A stretch of DNA of 64,000 bases, taken from positions 310,001 through 374,000 of the forward strand of contig JAHQRK010000001.1 of NCBI GenBank assembly GCA_019828595.1, read 5' to 3'. The stretch comes from Aphanomyces cochlioides (Eukaryota; Oomycota; Saprolegniomycetes; Saprolegniales; Verrucalvaceae). A program made the position numbers and the translations under genes. The notes below the pieces were generated by a model. That model did not search any database. It was given only the letters and a program-made list of their open reading frames with translations, and was not told the origin of the DNA. Below, one piece after another: positions 1 to 10,231 of this stretch; position 1 is the first letter of the stretch, and each line of letters starts with the position of its first letter.

Positions 1-2507
1 AGGAAGAATCTGACCTGCAATTAGCATTACAAAATCAAATGAATCAAGTAAGCGCTTTGGAGGACAAGAACATGGAGATTCAAAATTCATTCGAAGAGAG
101 AATTGCTGAAGTCGCCCAAAAACTTGAACAGTCAACCAACCACGTAGACAATTTGATGTTTACTAATCAAGCACTCGAAAATACAATAACGCAATTGAAG
201 ATCGAGATAGATCAGACGAAGAATGAACGTGAAATTGCCGTTACAAAGCTGTTGGAGACCCTGGAAAGCAAAGAAGATAAGCTTCAAGTTACCATTGGGG
301 AGATTGAACGAGTTACATACGAATGGAAAGAAGCTATATTAGCACATGAAAACAAGGAATCTGAGTTGCTCAGAATCGTTAGTGAGGAGAAATCCCGAGT
401 TGCCCAACTTAAGTCTAGGGTCAATGAGTTATTGAACCAAATTCATTCGCTTGAAGCTGCCAATCGAAATTTGGAAGTTGTTATTGAAGAATTGAAGTCT
501 CAAATATCAACCAATTTGAAGGCATACGAAGAGAATATTGCTCAACACATCGAAAAATTCAGCTTAAAAGAAGATGAATTGCGACAAGCTGTTACTGACT
601 TGGAGACGATTACAGAGGATATGAATAAACGCACTGAAATTCATGCATGCAGAGAGCGCGAATTACTGGATAATCTTACAAACGCCACTTCGAAGGCAAA
701 GAGCTTGGAGGAAGCTAATGCTGACGTGAAGATGAAGTATGAGACACAAATCAAACAATCTGCTAATGATATTCATGAGCTGAAGAAGAAGAACGTATCT
801 CTGGAATTCAAGATAAATGATACATCAACTCGAAACATCCAACTGGAAAATAGCATAGTGGAGCTAAAGGGTGCCGTTGACGAGAAAGAAGATCGATTGC
901 AAGAAGCTATTGGGGAAGTTGAAAGATTGACATTCGAAATGAAACAAGCCCAAGATCTGCACGAATCAATTCGAGCTGACTTAGAACGCCAGATTGGTGA
1001 AGAAACGGCCAAGTCGAAAGGATTGGAAAAGGCAAAGAGTATGGTTCAAACCTCATTCGAGGAAAAAATTGGTACAGCAGCAGAAAAGATGCAAACTGCA
1101 TTTCATAATTTGGATGCAATTGTTTTGAAGAACCAATATTTGGAACACAAAATAAAGCAGCTGGATGCTGATCGTCAACGAAAAGACGCCACAATTTTGG
1201 GACAAGAGCAGAGGCTTTCGTTTTATGATGAAAAACTCAAGTCAGCCGCGAAATCTTTGAACGAAACGAAGGAGCAATTAGCCGAAGCAATGAAGAAGGA
1301 AATTGAAATGCGAGGATTTCTCGATCGAGAAATTGCTGCTAATTTGATGGCAAAAGAAACTTTTGATATTGAGCTGGCTGCTGCTACTGAACGAATGAAT
1401 TCGCTAATAGCTGAAAAAGAGGCTCTGGAAAACAAGAAGGCTTCTCTCGAAGAAACAATTCAAAGCAACACTCTAGTCATTGAAGAGTTGAAAGCTTCGC
1501 TACTTATCAAAGAGAAGAAACTGGTCGAATCTGCCTCTGAGATTGAACGTGTCACAAACGACCTGTCCAATGCAATCGAGAAGTATAACTCACGAGAAGC
1601 TGAGCTATTGCAGGAAATTTCACAAATCCAATCTGAGAAGCAAACCACAGAAGCCCATCATCTTAAAAATGTTGAGCGCTTGAAGGAGGAGACAAAACAA
1701 CGAGAAAACCATATACTCGAATTGCTTGAAAAAGCTAACACTTCAGTCAAATCCCTCGAAACTAAGCTAGCTGATGTTGAAACTATCAATTTCACCTTGG
1801 AGAAAAGAATTGAAAATGCCGAGGATCTTGCTGAGCAACTGAAGAAAGTACAAGATGAGAAAATCATCGTGGATAATCTGCTTCAATTGCAACAAAGCGA
1901 AAAAGCCGCTGCAAAGGAAGACTCGATTAAAAGAGAATCTGCTCTTAAGGAGGAAATTGCTGAATTGAAACAACACAACGATGTACTATGCAGTACATTG
2001 CAGCTGGACAAAGCTGAATTCCAGGCTCGGATTGAAGCTCTTGAATTTTCTTTGAAGGATAAAACGGCAATGCATGACGATTTGCAGAAGGAATGGTCCG
2101 ACGCGAAAACGACATTAGACACTGAGAGGAAGAAAGTAAAAGAAGAGCATGACACCATTCGTCTGAAGATGATTGATGCGGCGTACGAGCTTGATCAAAC
2201 AAAACGCGAAAATGAACGACTTAACGTTGACTTGGAATCTCTTCAGAAGAAATTGAAAGAACTGATGGAAGAAAAGGAGAAGTTAGTCGGTCAAGGCAAT
2301 GTCCGACAGAAAATCCAGCACCACATTAAAATCAAGGAAGAAAACAACCGACTTGTCCAGGAAGTTCGTCAACTAACTGATGAAAAGTTCAGGCTGAAAA
2401 ATCGCGTGGAGAAGTTGGAAATCATGCTGGGTAAAGAAAATTTTCAAGGAAGCCCTCCAAAGAAACAAAAGGTAGAGAGTCCAACAAACAAACGAACTCG
2501 AGCTTAA
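1..2507 (+). CDS. Long coiled-coil protein, 3' part (KIF15/HMMR-like tail)
   Basis: The frame is open from base 3 to the stop at 2505-2507 with no in-frame start that looks like the true one, so the gene begins upstream of the window. The visible part (over 820 residues) is almost entirely heptad-type coiled coil rich in Glu, Lys, Leu and Gln, with no catalytic motif. Near the C-terminus a short block (about residues 750-790 from the first Met) reads RQKIQHHIKIKEENNRL, resembling the conserved C-terminal motif shared by kinesin-12/KIF15 and HMMR (RHAMM). The last residues are basic (PPKKQKVE), like a nuclear localisation signal. I infer the tail of a mitotic spindle protein such as a kinesin-12, but the motor domain would lie outside the window, so the family call is tentative. 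No intron is seen in this part. Confidence 0.6.
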   Translation, partial: EESDLQLALQNQMNQVSALEDKNMEIQNSFEERIAEVAQKLEQSTNHVDNLMFTNQALENTITQLKIEIDQTKNEREIAVTKLLETLESKEDKLQVTIGEIERVTYEWKEAILAHENKESELLRIVSEEKSRVAQLKSRVNELLNQIHSLEAANRNLEVVIEELKSQISTNLKAYEENIAQHIEKFSLKEDELRQAVTDLETITEDMNKRTEIHACRERELLDNLTNATSKAKSLEEANADVKMKYETQIKQSANDIHELKKKNVSLEFKINDTSTRNIQLENSIVELKGAVDEKEDRLQEAIGEVERLTFEMKQAQDLHESIRADLERQIGEETAKSKGLEKAKSMVQTSFEEKIGTAAEKMQTAFHNLDAIVLKNQYLEHKIKQLDADRQRKDATILGQEQRLSFYDEKLKSAAKSLNETKEQLAEAMKKEIEMRGFLDREIAANLMAKETFDIELAAATERMNSLIAEKEALENKKASLEETIQSNTLVIEELKASLLIKEKKLVESASEIERVTNDLSNAIEKYNSREAELLQEISQIQSEKQTTEAHHLKNVERLKEETKQRENHILELLEKANTSVKSLETKLADVETINFTLEKRIENAEDLAEQLKKVQDEKIIVDNLLQLQQSEKAAAKEDSIKRESALKEEIAELKQHNDVLCSTLQLDKAEFQARIEALEFSLKDKTAMHDDLQKEWSDAKTTLDTERKKVKEEHDTIRLKMIDAAYELDQTKRENERLNVDLESLQKKLKELMEEKEKLVGQGNVRQKIQHHIKIKEENNRLVQEVRQLTDEKFRLKNRVEKLEIMLGKENFQGSPPKKQKVESPTNKRTRA

Positions 2508-2978
2508 GTCGTTTGAGTAGTGAATAAGTTAATGCGTGTCTGTAACAATGAGTCAATCTTTCCGAACTTGACCAAGCCAATGTTGATATTACATGATCGG
2601 ATCGAATAAATATTGTGAAGTTGTATGAACTGTAAAGAAAATGGAAGTGGTTTGATCATACCCCGTGAAAGATGTATGGTTGAATACGATCACTTTTCGG
2701 ACATACTTGGACAATGTATTGTTTGTTTTATCCAATCAAAATCTGTTTGAAAAGATAAAGCGAATCACTGTGGCGCATATTCCCATTGAACAATCATTAA
2801 ACCCAATCAAACAACACATACTTTAGGTGGAGGCGATCGGACCTGTTCGGACATATATTGTCCGAACAGCTCGTAGAATATGAATATGTGGATACAAAAC
2901 TTAAGATAAGAACATATTCAACACATATTGTGCCATGTTCGGACAATATCACATTAAATACTGTCACATTGAACCACC
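2508..2978. other. Intergenic, flank of Crypton; GTTCGGACA-type repeats
   Basis: No coding region is supported. The stretch holds several copies of a TTCGGACA/TGTCCGAA word (near 2695, 2844, 2859 and 2938), two of which form the palindrome listed separately. It is the 5' flank of the Crypton gene remnant. Confidence 0.5.
2843..2869. repeat. Perfect palindrome with 11-bp arms
   Basis: The arms CTGTTCGGACA (2843-2853) and TGTCCGAACAG (2859-2869) are exact reverse complements around a 5-bp AT-rich spacer. It lies about 110 bp upstream of the probable start of the Crypton recombinase gene. Cryptons lack terminal inverted repeats, so this could be a promoter operator or part of the recombination site; neither is shown. 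Confidence 0.6.
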
Positions 2979-5024
2979 ATGGGTATCCAAGATCTTGTGC
3001 CTGCCAACACGACCTAGGCCAAGTCCACCGCGATCAAGGCTTTCACGCGATTTGTGGTTGAGAATGTAACAATGGAATACATTCAAAGTCAATTTGCCCT
3101 TGATACCACTGGCGTGTTGATGGAACGTGTCCTGGACAAGTTCGGGTCCTACTTGGCCTTCTTGGACACCAAGAACGGCAAGCAATTGGCAAGGAACACA
3201 GTCATGTCATACTATCGTCACGTGAAGTTATGGTTGATTGAGCTATATCAACCTAGTCCCATCATCATTGCTAAACTACTCAAGATGGGGACTACACTTG
3301 ATCGGTACTGCCTGAAGCGAGACAAAGGATGTTTTATCAAAAAAGCAGTGGCATGTACCAAAGATCACTTACGAACCCTCATGGTCCATCAATATTCAAC
3401 TGCGAAAAATGCTACCGACTACCAGGATACGGCGTAATTGTGATTGTTGTGGTACCTCTTTGGCCGTGCTTCGGACTTGTCTTCCCTGCGAAAGACGAAC
3501 CTGACCGTTTCGGCAGGAGGTGTCCTCTTTGTGCGTCTGATGAGAATAAAGACCTCCGAAGAGCAAGGGCTTTCATTATATTACGATGAAAATTACCTTG
3601 CCTGCCCTATTACCTCCATTGCAGCAGCTCTTGTCATGCAAACGACTCCTGACGTCGCGCTGTTCGACCATCTTCCTGACAGCCAAGACCAAATCCAGTT
3701 GGACAGCGTTCCATTCATGGCGTTAATGGATTTGTTGAACGGATCCTTTGGTGCAGACTCTTCATCAGCGCCCAAAGCTGACGTTGAAGTAAAGAAGTCA
3801 GTCACACCTTTGACAGCTTTACCCGGGGTACACAGCCACATCAATCGGCTTCTTAACCGTATATGCAAGCCCGCTGGTGTTGAGGCCGAGCTGACGTCAC
3901 ATTCGTTCCGCCGTGGTGGAGCACAACATGCAAATAGCTCGGCGGAGCTGTCTCCCCAATGGATCTTCGACCGGGGTAGTTGGAACATGACTGCTACAAA
4001 CAAGGCCTTTGCGTACGTTTTCAATACCTCGAACGAAGACCAAAAAGTGGCGCGTGTTTTGAGTTCATGGCCTGCAAGCGCAAGTGTCATGGGTCCTACG
4101 TTGGATGCATTGGATGCAGCTACCCGCGTTGAAGTTTCGCGTCTCCAAGAAAGACTGTTCACTGCGTGCGTCGGTATGCAAGAGAAGAAATACAACATCA
4201 ACTGCGAAGTTGCAACATTTCTTATGGGCTACCTTCTGCGTTCATACCCTATGTTCAAAGCGTTGTGCTCCACGGCGCCGCTGGTCACGAAGATTGAAAA
4301 TGCAGCCAGACTTGCGCACATTGATGTTGAAGCCTTGATCGCGTGGGGGACTCTGCTGCGGAATCGCAAGATGCAACCTACCGATGCAAGTGAGAAGGCC
4401 AATTTGAACAAGTATGCCGAGCAGCAGACTGACATGATTGAAGTTCTTACCGAGCAAAACAAGCGATTGCTGGAGCGCATCAAACTTATCGAAGCGGGGC
4501 TCATATCATCTTCAGACGCTGCCAAACAAGCGGTGATCGAAAGAGGAGTGAAACGCGATGTGGCTACTATACACAGCACATCCAATAAAGCTGCTAAGAA
4601 GCGCAGAGGTGAAACCATCATGCCATCCACGATGTGGTTTGAATGGTTCACACTCGAACCGCGCCCGTGGAGCCAAGTCGACCATCACAGCCATCAAAGC
4701 CGACAACGACGGTCCGACATGAAAATACTTGTCGACTTCATGCGGCTCTTCATCAATGGTGGATACCGTCTGGATGAAAACAGCGCTGGCTACCTTGATG
4801 AAGTACTCACGTTATGAAGAACCGCAGAGAGCAACATGGTAGTATTCTTACAAGGCAAAGGGATACAAGCTAAGGCAGGTGGAGCCTGCTTGAAGCATCT
4901 CCGCATGCTGCACAGTGCTGGTGTCTTGAACGCCCACATACAGCAGTTTGACTTGCTGTTCCGCGCGCGACTTATTGAGGATCCATTGCCATCAAGCACT
5001 ATAAACAAGTTGCAGCTGTACTAA
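2979..5024 (+). pseudogene. Crypton tyrosine recombinase, broken by four in-frame stops
   Basis: A single continuous reading frame runs from ATG 2979 (Kozak-like ACCATGG) to TAA 5022-5024. It is interrupted only by stops at 3015 (TAG), 3435 (TAA), 3441 (TGA) and 4815 (TGA); there is no frameshift. The protein has the hallmarks of a tyrosine recombinase: an N-terminal helical core-binding-like region, a first-Arg motif (FGRASDLSSLRK near 3460), the H-x-x-R box HSFRRGGA near 3900 and a downstream Tyr in NKAFAYVF near 4010. The C-terminal part has a short coiled coil. This organisation, without inverted repeats, is that of the Crypton DNA transposons known from fungi and oomycetes. Each stop could come from CAG, CAA or CGA by one C-to-T change. 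I infer a recently inactivated copy. Recoding of the stops is unlikely because three different stop codons are used. Confidence 0.8.
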
Positions 5025-5590
5025 GCATCATTATCAACTTCCTGCGTATTCTCTAAATATTTCTTGTACGTTGATCCTAGAGAGGATGTCTGCATTAACG
5101 TTTACAATGTGAGGAGATGCTTAGCTTGATAGATTGTCTCTAATCGTGGCGAATATAAAGAGCCTAGATAGTAAAATGCATTAACTTTTAACATAAGAGC
5201 AAATGATTACCATTTCATTGCATTTAATCATAGTGTCGGCGACCTAGAAAGTTAACTGCATTAAGTTTGAACATAAGAGAAATTGTTTACTATGTCATTG
5301 CAGCTAATCAATTGCACAGTGTCGACGGCATAGGAGAACTAGACAGTAAATAACATTAGCATTGAATATTGAAGATGAAATATTACCAATGAGAAGCATT
5401 GTAATGTGTTAATGTACCATGCGGAACCACCGCAGGATTTTCTCCACTTTTTACAGTGTGGGAGGAAATTTGATGTCAATTCTGTACTAATTAGCCCCCA
5501 CTAACTAGAAGTCGCTTTTAAACTCGGGCAATGGTGGTTAATCACACTACGCGCAACACAACAACGAAAAGACAAAAATAAGGAAATATA
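5025..5590. other. Intergenic, 3' flank of Crypton with degenerate tandem repeat
   Basis: AT-rich and without a plausible gene. It contains the four-unit degenerate tandem repeat listed below. The rest shows nothing recognisable. Confidence 0.5.
5076..5425 (+). repeat. Degenerate tandem repeat, four units of about 80-96 bp
   Basis: Units begin near 5076, 5163, 5243 and 5339, each with a CTAGA-like start followed by GTA..TGCATTAAC and later an ACATAAGAG or similar block and a CATTG..AATCA block. Spacing is 87, 80 and 96 bp. The units are clearly related but strongly diverged. It lies just downstream of the Crypton gene and may be part of the element's 3' region or an old minisatellite. Confidence 0.6.
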
Positions 5591-5654
5591 TTTTTGGATC
5601 TTCGCCCCCAGCTACTCAAGCCGGGGCCTTCCCACGGTTGTCGTTCGCGGAGGC

Positions 5655-5749
5655 GTCACTGCTGTCGCTGTCACTGCTGCCACTGCTGCCACTGCTGCCA
5701 CTTGCTGCCACTTGCTGCCACTTGCTGCCACTTGCTGCCACTGCTGCAA
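5655..5749 (+). repeat. CTGCCACTG / CTGCCACTTG minisatellite
   Basis: A run of 9- and 10-bp units (CTGCCACTG, then CTGCCACTTG four times, then CTGCCACTG again) preceded by imperfect GCTGTCACTG units. Translation gives only low-complexity Cys/His-rich peptide, so I do not call a gene. Confidence 0.8.
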
Positions 5750-5849
5750 ATTAACAATGCAGTGGATCCAAATCTTTTTCGATTCCGTTTTGTCGAGAGA
5801 TATGTTTGTTCTAGATATGCACCAATCAGAGAGAAGGAAAGTTAATTCG

Positions 5850-5890
5850 TCCGCATAATTAACCGTTCAGTTGTCGGTTGATTATGCGGA
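5850..5890. repeat. Hairpin: 16-bp inverted repeat with 9-nt loop
   Basis: TCCGCATAATTAACCG (5850-5865) pairs with CGGTTGATTATGCGGA (5875-5890) with one mismatch around a 9-nt loop. It sits between the minisatellite and the Harbinger-like genes. It may be a transposon end or a 3' processing structure. Confidence 0.65.
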
Positions 5891-6101
5891 TGGTTGCTCT
5901 CATAAACCTAACCCGTCGTCGAGAGGTGGCAATTCTTCATTTTTCAATTTGCCTCGCAGGAGGGTGCGGTAAATAGCCAAATGTTCAAAGCACTTCAACT
6001 GTGACTTAGTCATTTTGTCAATTATTATTTGTGGAGATGATGCTCTCTCTCTATACAGTACATAACAATATTTCACTCAAACACCATTCATTAACTGATT
6101 A

Positions 6102-6876
6102 TCAGAAGATGCAAAGGAGATTGTTGTTCTCCTTGTCCGATTGCATGGTCAGTTCAAGCACGAACACACTGCTAGTATCGCCAAGGTCAACTTTTCGCAC
6201 ACAATTGGGACTCGCAATGACCGGGCAAGGCAGACGAATTGTGTACTTTGTCGTGGGAGTGGCTCCATATTTTTTCTTGTGATCAAGCAGAACTGCTTGT
6301 AGCGCGCTTATCTTGTTCCAAATCATTTGACTTGGTGCTTCAAGCTCCTTTTAGAAGAGTTCTTTAATGTTGGAAGTATTATGGGACCACTCCCACGACA
6401 AAGTTCCCAACGTCAAATCATCTCGATCCACTTCAAATTTGCCATGACGCACTCCGTGAGGGGCATTCACAACAATCACTACGTGCTCCTTGTTTTCCTC
6501 AAAGTCGAAATATTGCGCCATAAGAAATTCTGGCTTCGAGATAACCAGAGGAAGGTCATTTGGAACCGACAAAGATGATTCTGCAGCAGGAATTGCCTTG
6601 CGTTTCATGCCTATGAAAGGCAAGGCGTCTTCATTTGAGTCTGGAACGACAGACGTTTTCATGCGCTCTATTCATATTGATAAGTTCCGAAACAAATCAG
6701 ATCATACTCTTCGTCGCGTTGACATGCATGGTGGATGTCGGATATGCAAACTTCTTGAACACCTCTGGAGCACAGTTGTAGATCTCACGTGATTTGGTTG
6801 TGATGTCGACTTCCCCTTCGTCGAATAGTTTGCCGAGGGTCTTCTGTGCGTCACAGTCGTGAGTCCACGTCGGCAT
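6102..6876 (-). pseudogene. Second gene of a PIF/Harbinger-like element, one in-frame stop
   Basis: Reading the minus strand from a probable ATG at 6876, an exon starting with MPTWTHDCDA is joined by a 40-nt GT..AG intron (6668-6707) to a second exon. That exon runs to 6102 except for one in-frame TAA at 6351-6353. The N-terminal part has the spaced Trp, Leu-Phe and Ala-Tyr-Pro pattern of a small helical DNA-binding domain, perhaps SANT/Myb-like. The second half belongs to a family I recognise only as repeated in oomycete genomes. It is divergent from the transposase at 7490, as in the two-gene layout of Harbinger elements. The function is inferred from context only. An additional 5' exon is possible, since a good acceptor (TTTCAG) lies just before the ATG. 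Confidence 0.5.
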
Positions 6877-7489
6877 GGACTGAAATGTTGATTGTGAGTA
6901 GATTCTCGCGCCAAAACTTCTCTAAAGTACGAGTTCAAATTTCCTGTTAAGTCCGAAAGTATACTTTTGTGAAGATCGAAATGATATTTGATATTGTCCT
7001 TTAAGTTCTTTTGATATATTGGGTTTGCCACTTTCATATCTCGTCAAATAGTGCTATGTATTTTGCACTTCAGGTGGTGATACACTACAGTTATCATTAC
7101 TAGGCTTATTAAAGTGTAATGCGGCACTTGCAAGCTAGATAACAACACGAAGTCATTCGAAATTGCTTCGTCGAAAAGTGAAATATAGCGAAAAAAGCCA
7201 AATATTTCATTTTGATTGCAGTTGTTTGAACGCAATTTCGTCGTTCAACTGCATACATTGTGCATCATTTGCAAAGAGAGACGTTGCTACTACATGCTAC
7301 AATGCTTTAAAGTTGAAATCTCTATCATTTATAGCCCATATTTTACTTGTGAAGAAGCGAAATCTACAATACATCAAATATAGTGATATGATCAAAACCA
7401 AATATCCAGTGACTTTGCTAAATACGTTCCGGATAACTTTTCCGGATATTTACATCTCATTCTTGAGTTCAATCAAATTGAAATCTGAG
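6877..7489. other. Intergenic between the two Harbinger-like genes
   Basis: About 610 bp, AT-rich, shared upstream region of two divergent element genes. Two CCGGATA words (7429 and 7442) lie shortly before the transposase start. No further gene is supported. Confidence 0.5.
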
Positions 7490-8329
7490 ATGGACGACGC
7501 AAGTTTTGTATGGACAGCCGCTCTTCCAATTCTCACAGGGACGAACCCAAGACGACGGCCAAACAAACGTCGCTTTTCTGCAATGTTTGGAATATGTCTA
7601 GAGTTTTGTGTTGCTTTATGGCAAGCACTGGAAGAGAGGAGACCACAAAACTCTTGTGTGTCCCATTTGCTTTGGTCTTTGATGTTTCTCAAAGTCTATG
7701 GTTCTGAATCTACCCATGCAACAATCGCAAGAACTGATGAGAAGACATTTCGTAAGTGGTGCTGGATATATGTGCAATTGATGTCCGAACTCGATATGGT
7801 ATGTTTTACATCAAAGTTCATTAATCAATATCTGTAGATTCGATGGGAAAATCGCTTTGATGGTGCTGCACCAGGCGCAACAATGTTTGTCTCTCTCGAT
7901 GGTACCGACACGCGGATTCTTGAGCCACACCCTTTCAATAGAAAGTGGTTTTCCCATAAGTTTCATGGCGCTGACTTACGGTACGAGCTTGGCATTTGCA
8001 TCAGATCTGGTCATATCGTCTGGTGGAATGGTGGTGTTCCATGTGGCCAATTTCCCGATCTACAGCTAGCCAGAGAAGCCTATGTTCACGCTGTTAGTCA
8101 AGGTGAAATGACTTTGGCCGACAGGGGATATCGCGACGCTGATTTTTTCGTGACCCCCGATACTCATCCCCATTCCGCTGGACTGCAGAAAAAGGTTATG
8201 GCGAGACATGAGACTGCCAATGCCAGACTGAAGAAGTTTGGCGTCCTCAGCCAAGCATTTCGACATTCACTACACCTACACCATACGTGTTTCCAAGCCG
8301 TTGTCAACCTCGTACAACCCTCTCCATAG
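7490..8329 (+). CDS. PIF/Harbinger-like DDE transposase (DDE_Tnp_4 type)
   Basis: The start MDDASF at 7490 gives a 103-codon first exon. A 39-nt intron (7799-7837, GTATGT..TGTAG) is removed in phase 0, giving a protein of 266 residues. The DDE triad is visible: first Asp in SLDGTDTRI, second Asp in LADRGYRDADFF, and Glu in ARHETANARLKKFG. WFSHKFHG and NGGVPCGQFPDL between them are typical of the IS5/PIF/Harbinger group found in oomycetes and diatoms. The intron contains the only stop that would break the frame, so splicing is needed. No inactivating lesion is seen, although the protein is shorter than the usual 350-400 residues and may lack N-terminal sequence. It lies divergent to the broken accessory gene at 6102-6876, so the element is probably no longer autonomous. 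Confidence 0.75.
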
Positions 8330-8667
8330 CGTTGGCGATATATTTGACATCTAAACATGACGTATATCGGATTACTTGAGTGGCCTTTCGTATATTTACC
8401 GCAGTCTCCAGAGCACACATGAATTTAGTTCGAGCGCACGACGTAACTTCGAATTTCTCGTTCTCGGCCCACAGGCCGTAAAAAGCAATTCTAAATAGCC
8501 CACAAAAGCCACCCTTGTTGATGGTTTCGAATATCGAAGCAAAATCGAGAGGTCTTTTCAAAAACATATAAATTTTCATAGGCATTTTCTATAATACCTC
8601 AAAGAAGAACCTGTTGACAATGAATCCAACATCTATATCATTATTCACAAATATAATTTGATGAAGG
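8330..8667. other. Intergenic between two transposon remnants
   Basis: AT-rich 340-bp spacer between the Harbinger-like transposase and the mariner-like remnant. I see no gene and no clear terminal repeat. Confidence 0.4.
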
Positions 8668-9733
8668 TTATATATTGACAGCATCCGAAAGAATTCCTTC
8701 GTCCTCATCGCTTTCATCCTCCTTACTGTACTCATCTTCATCAATCAATGGCGCTTCATTTGCGGCTTCGTCTGAAGCTTCTAATTTGACAATGTACTTC
8801 TTCAAGTCAAGCACCCTTTTCTTGGTATGATTGATGCATCGATGAATCAAATCACCTCTTAGATCGCCGAAAGCAACCTCCAGGCGGGATCGAACGTCGT
8901 CCATTGTTGTCTCCGTCGTGTATTGGCGACCGACAACACCCTTCATGTAAGCCCACACGTACTCAATGGGTTGAAGATCTGAGTGATAGGGTGGCGTATA
9001 CACAACCTGCGATAAAACACAGCCTTTGACCTTTGTGCTTGATCTTGGGTGGTTTATCGAGCTTATCGTAAGGATAGAATATGCTACCGTTGAGCCTTGC
9101 ATAATTGTGATGAATATAGGACTCATCAAGGTAGACGACAGGACGATGAGGTGTTAACTCAAACGCTCCAGACATATATTTGATGTATTTATCTTTAGCA
9201 ACAATGACCTCGTTAGAAAGACCGTACGAAGTATTACCTTTCTTATGTCCACGTTGAAAGCCGCGGTTCGAGCGATAGTCTTGAACCGAGCGTAGACATG
9301 CTGCTCTATCTTTGTCATCGCTTTCGTTGCATTTCACATGTCCATGTTTTGCTAATAAGATCATGACATCCTTGGCCACGACTCTTGTTCGTGTGAGGCG
9401 TTGTTCCCGCACAAAATCTACAACAAGACGGAGGACTTCTTTTGTTCTTGGAACTCGCGACGAATGATTCGAAGTGTTAGCTGGTACCTCCTTAACAACG
9501 ACAGACTTTGAATCTCTGTATTGCTGCCAAACCTCACGTACAACGTTCTTGCTACGACCGAGTATTGTAGCTATGTACTCAGTGGCTGAATCAAGGTTTT
9601 GATGTCTGAAATGCGCGTGAAGACGCAAAATATCGAGGCGTTCTTCCTTCGTCAACGCTCGAGGGCGTTGATTCTTCACATAGGACACAATTTGATCGTA
9701 TAAGTCGTCAGTGATGCTTGCTTCACGTGGCAT
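8668..9733 (-). pseudogene. Tc1/mariner-like DDE_3 transposase with internal deletion
   Basis: The minus-strand frame from ATG 9733 encodes a helix-turn-helix N-terminus and the start of a DDE_3 catalytic domain including the first Asp (VVYLDESYIHHNYARLNG). It continues to about 9000 and then shifts frame by one. The second frame (8668-9129) resumes with VYTPPYHSDLQPIEYVWAYM, the third-acidic-residue region of Tc1/mariner enzymes, and ends in an acidic tail. The stretch that should carry the middle Asp (about 100 residues in relatives) is absent. This is therefore an internal deletion with frameshift, junction near 9000-9030, not a simple point lesion. No full-length enzyme can be made. I did not find convincing terminal inverted repeats. 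Confidence 0.75.
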
Positions 9734-10231
9734 TGCGTAGCGAGAATGAAAATGGATGGTGAATGGGCACGTGTATGTAATTCTTTATCCGGAAAATATT
9801 GAGAGATGAGAGGTTTCTTCCAATCAAGACAATAAAACTCTGTAAAATTAGTATTATTATATTTAAAAGGTTATAAAGTTATTAGAGAAAATTTCAGCAG
9901 TATCTGTCAAGTTTTTCTAACAAATATCGGCGTATATTTAATTTCAGGTGCTCTAAATAATTTAGTTAGGTTCAGCATAAAAAAATCTATGGGTGGACAA
10001 AATTTGGCTGTTCAATATATTCCAGGTCAGAATATTTGATGATAAGACCTCTCGATGGTCTCGTGGACTGTTAATTCGGACACTGGAGTCGTGATGGTAT
10101 GGTATTGTGTCCCACAGTATAGGAACATGCTATACACAGGGTGAAAGAATGATGGAGACTTGAATTTGAGAATTATCTTTCTTTCACGAAACTTTCATGA
10201 ACGTCTGAAGCGTCCATGTTTATCTGTACAA
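9734..10231. other. Intergenic, end of the transposon island
   Basis: AT-rich, no gene supported. A TTATCCGGAA word lies at 9785, upstream of the mariner-like gene. The right part is the 3' flank of the PKD2-like gene. Confidence 0.4.

Noticed and set aside
3435..3443. Reading the Crypton stops as an intron or recoded codons
   Set aside because: TAG, TAA and TGA all occur, no GT..AG intron of normal size fits, and other genes in the window use all three as stops.
5594..5845. Cys/His-rich peptide frame over the minisatellite
   Set aside because: Only translation of a simple repeat.
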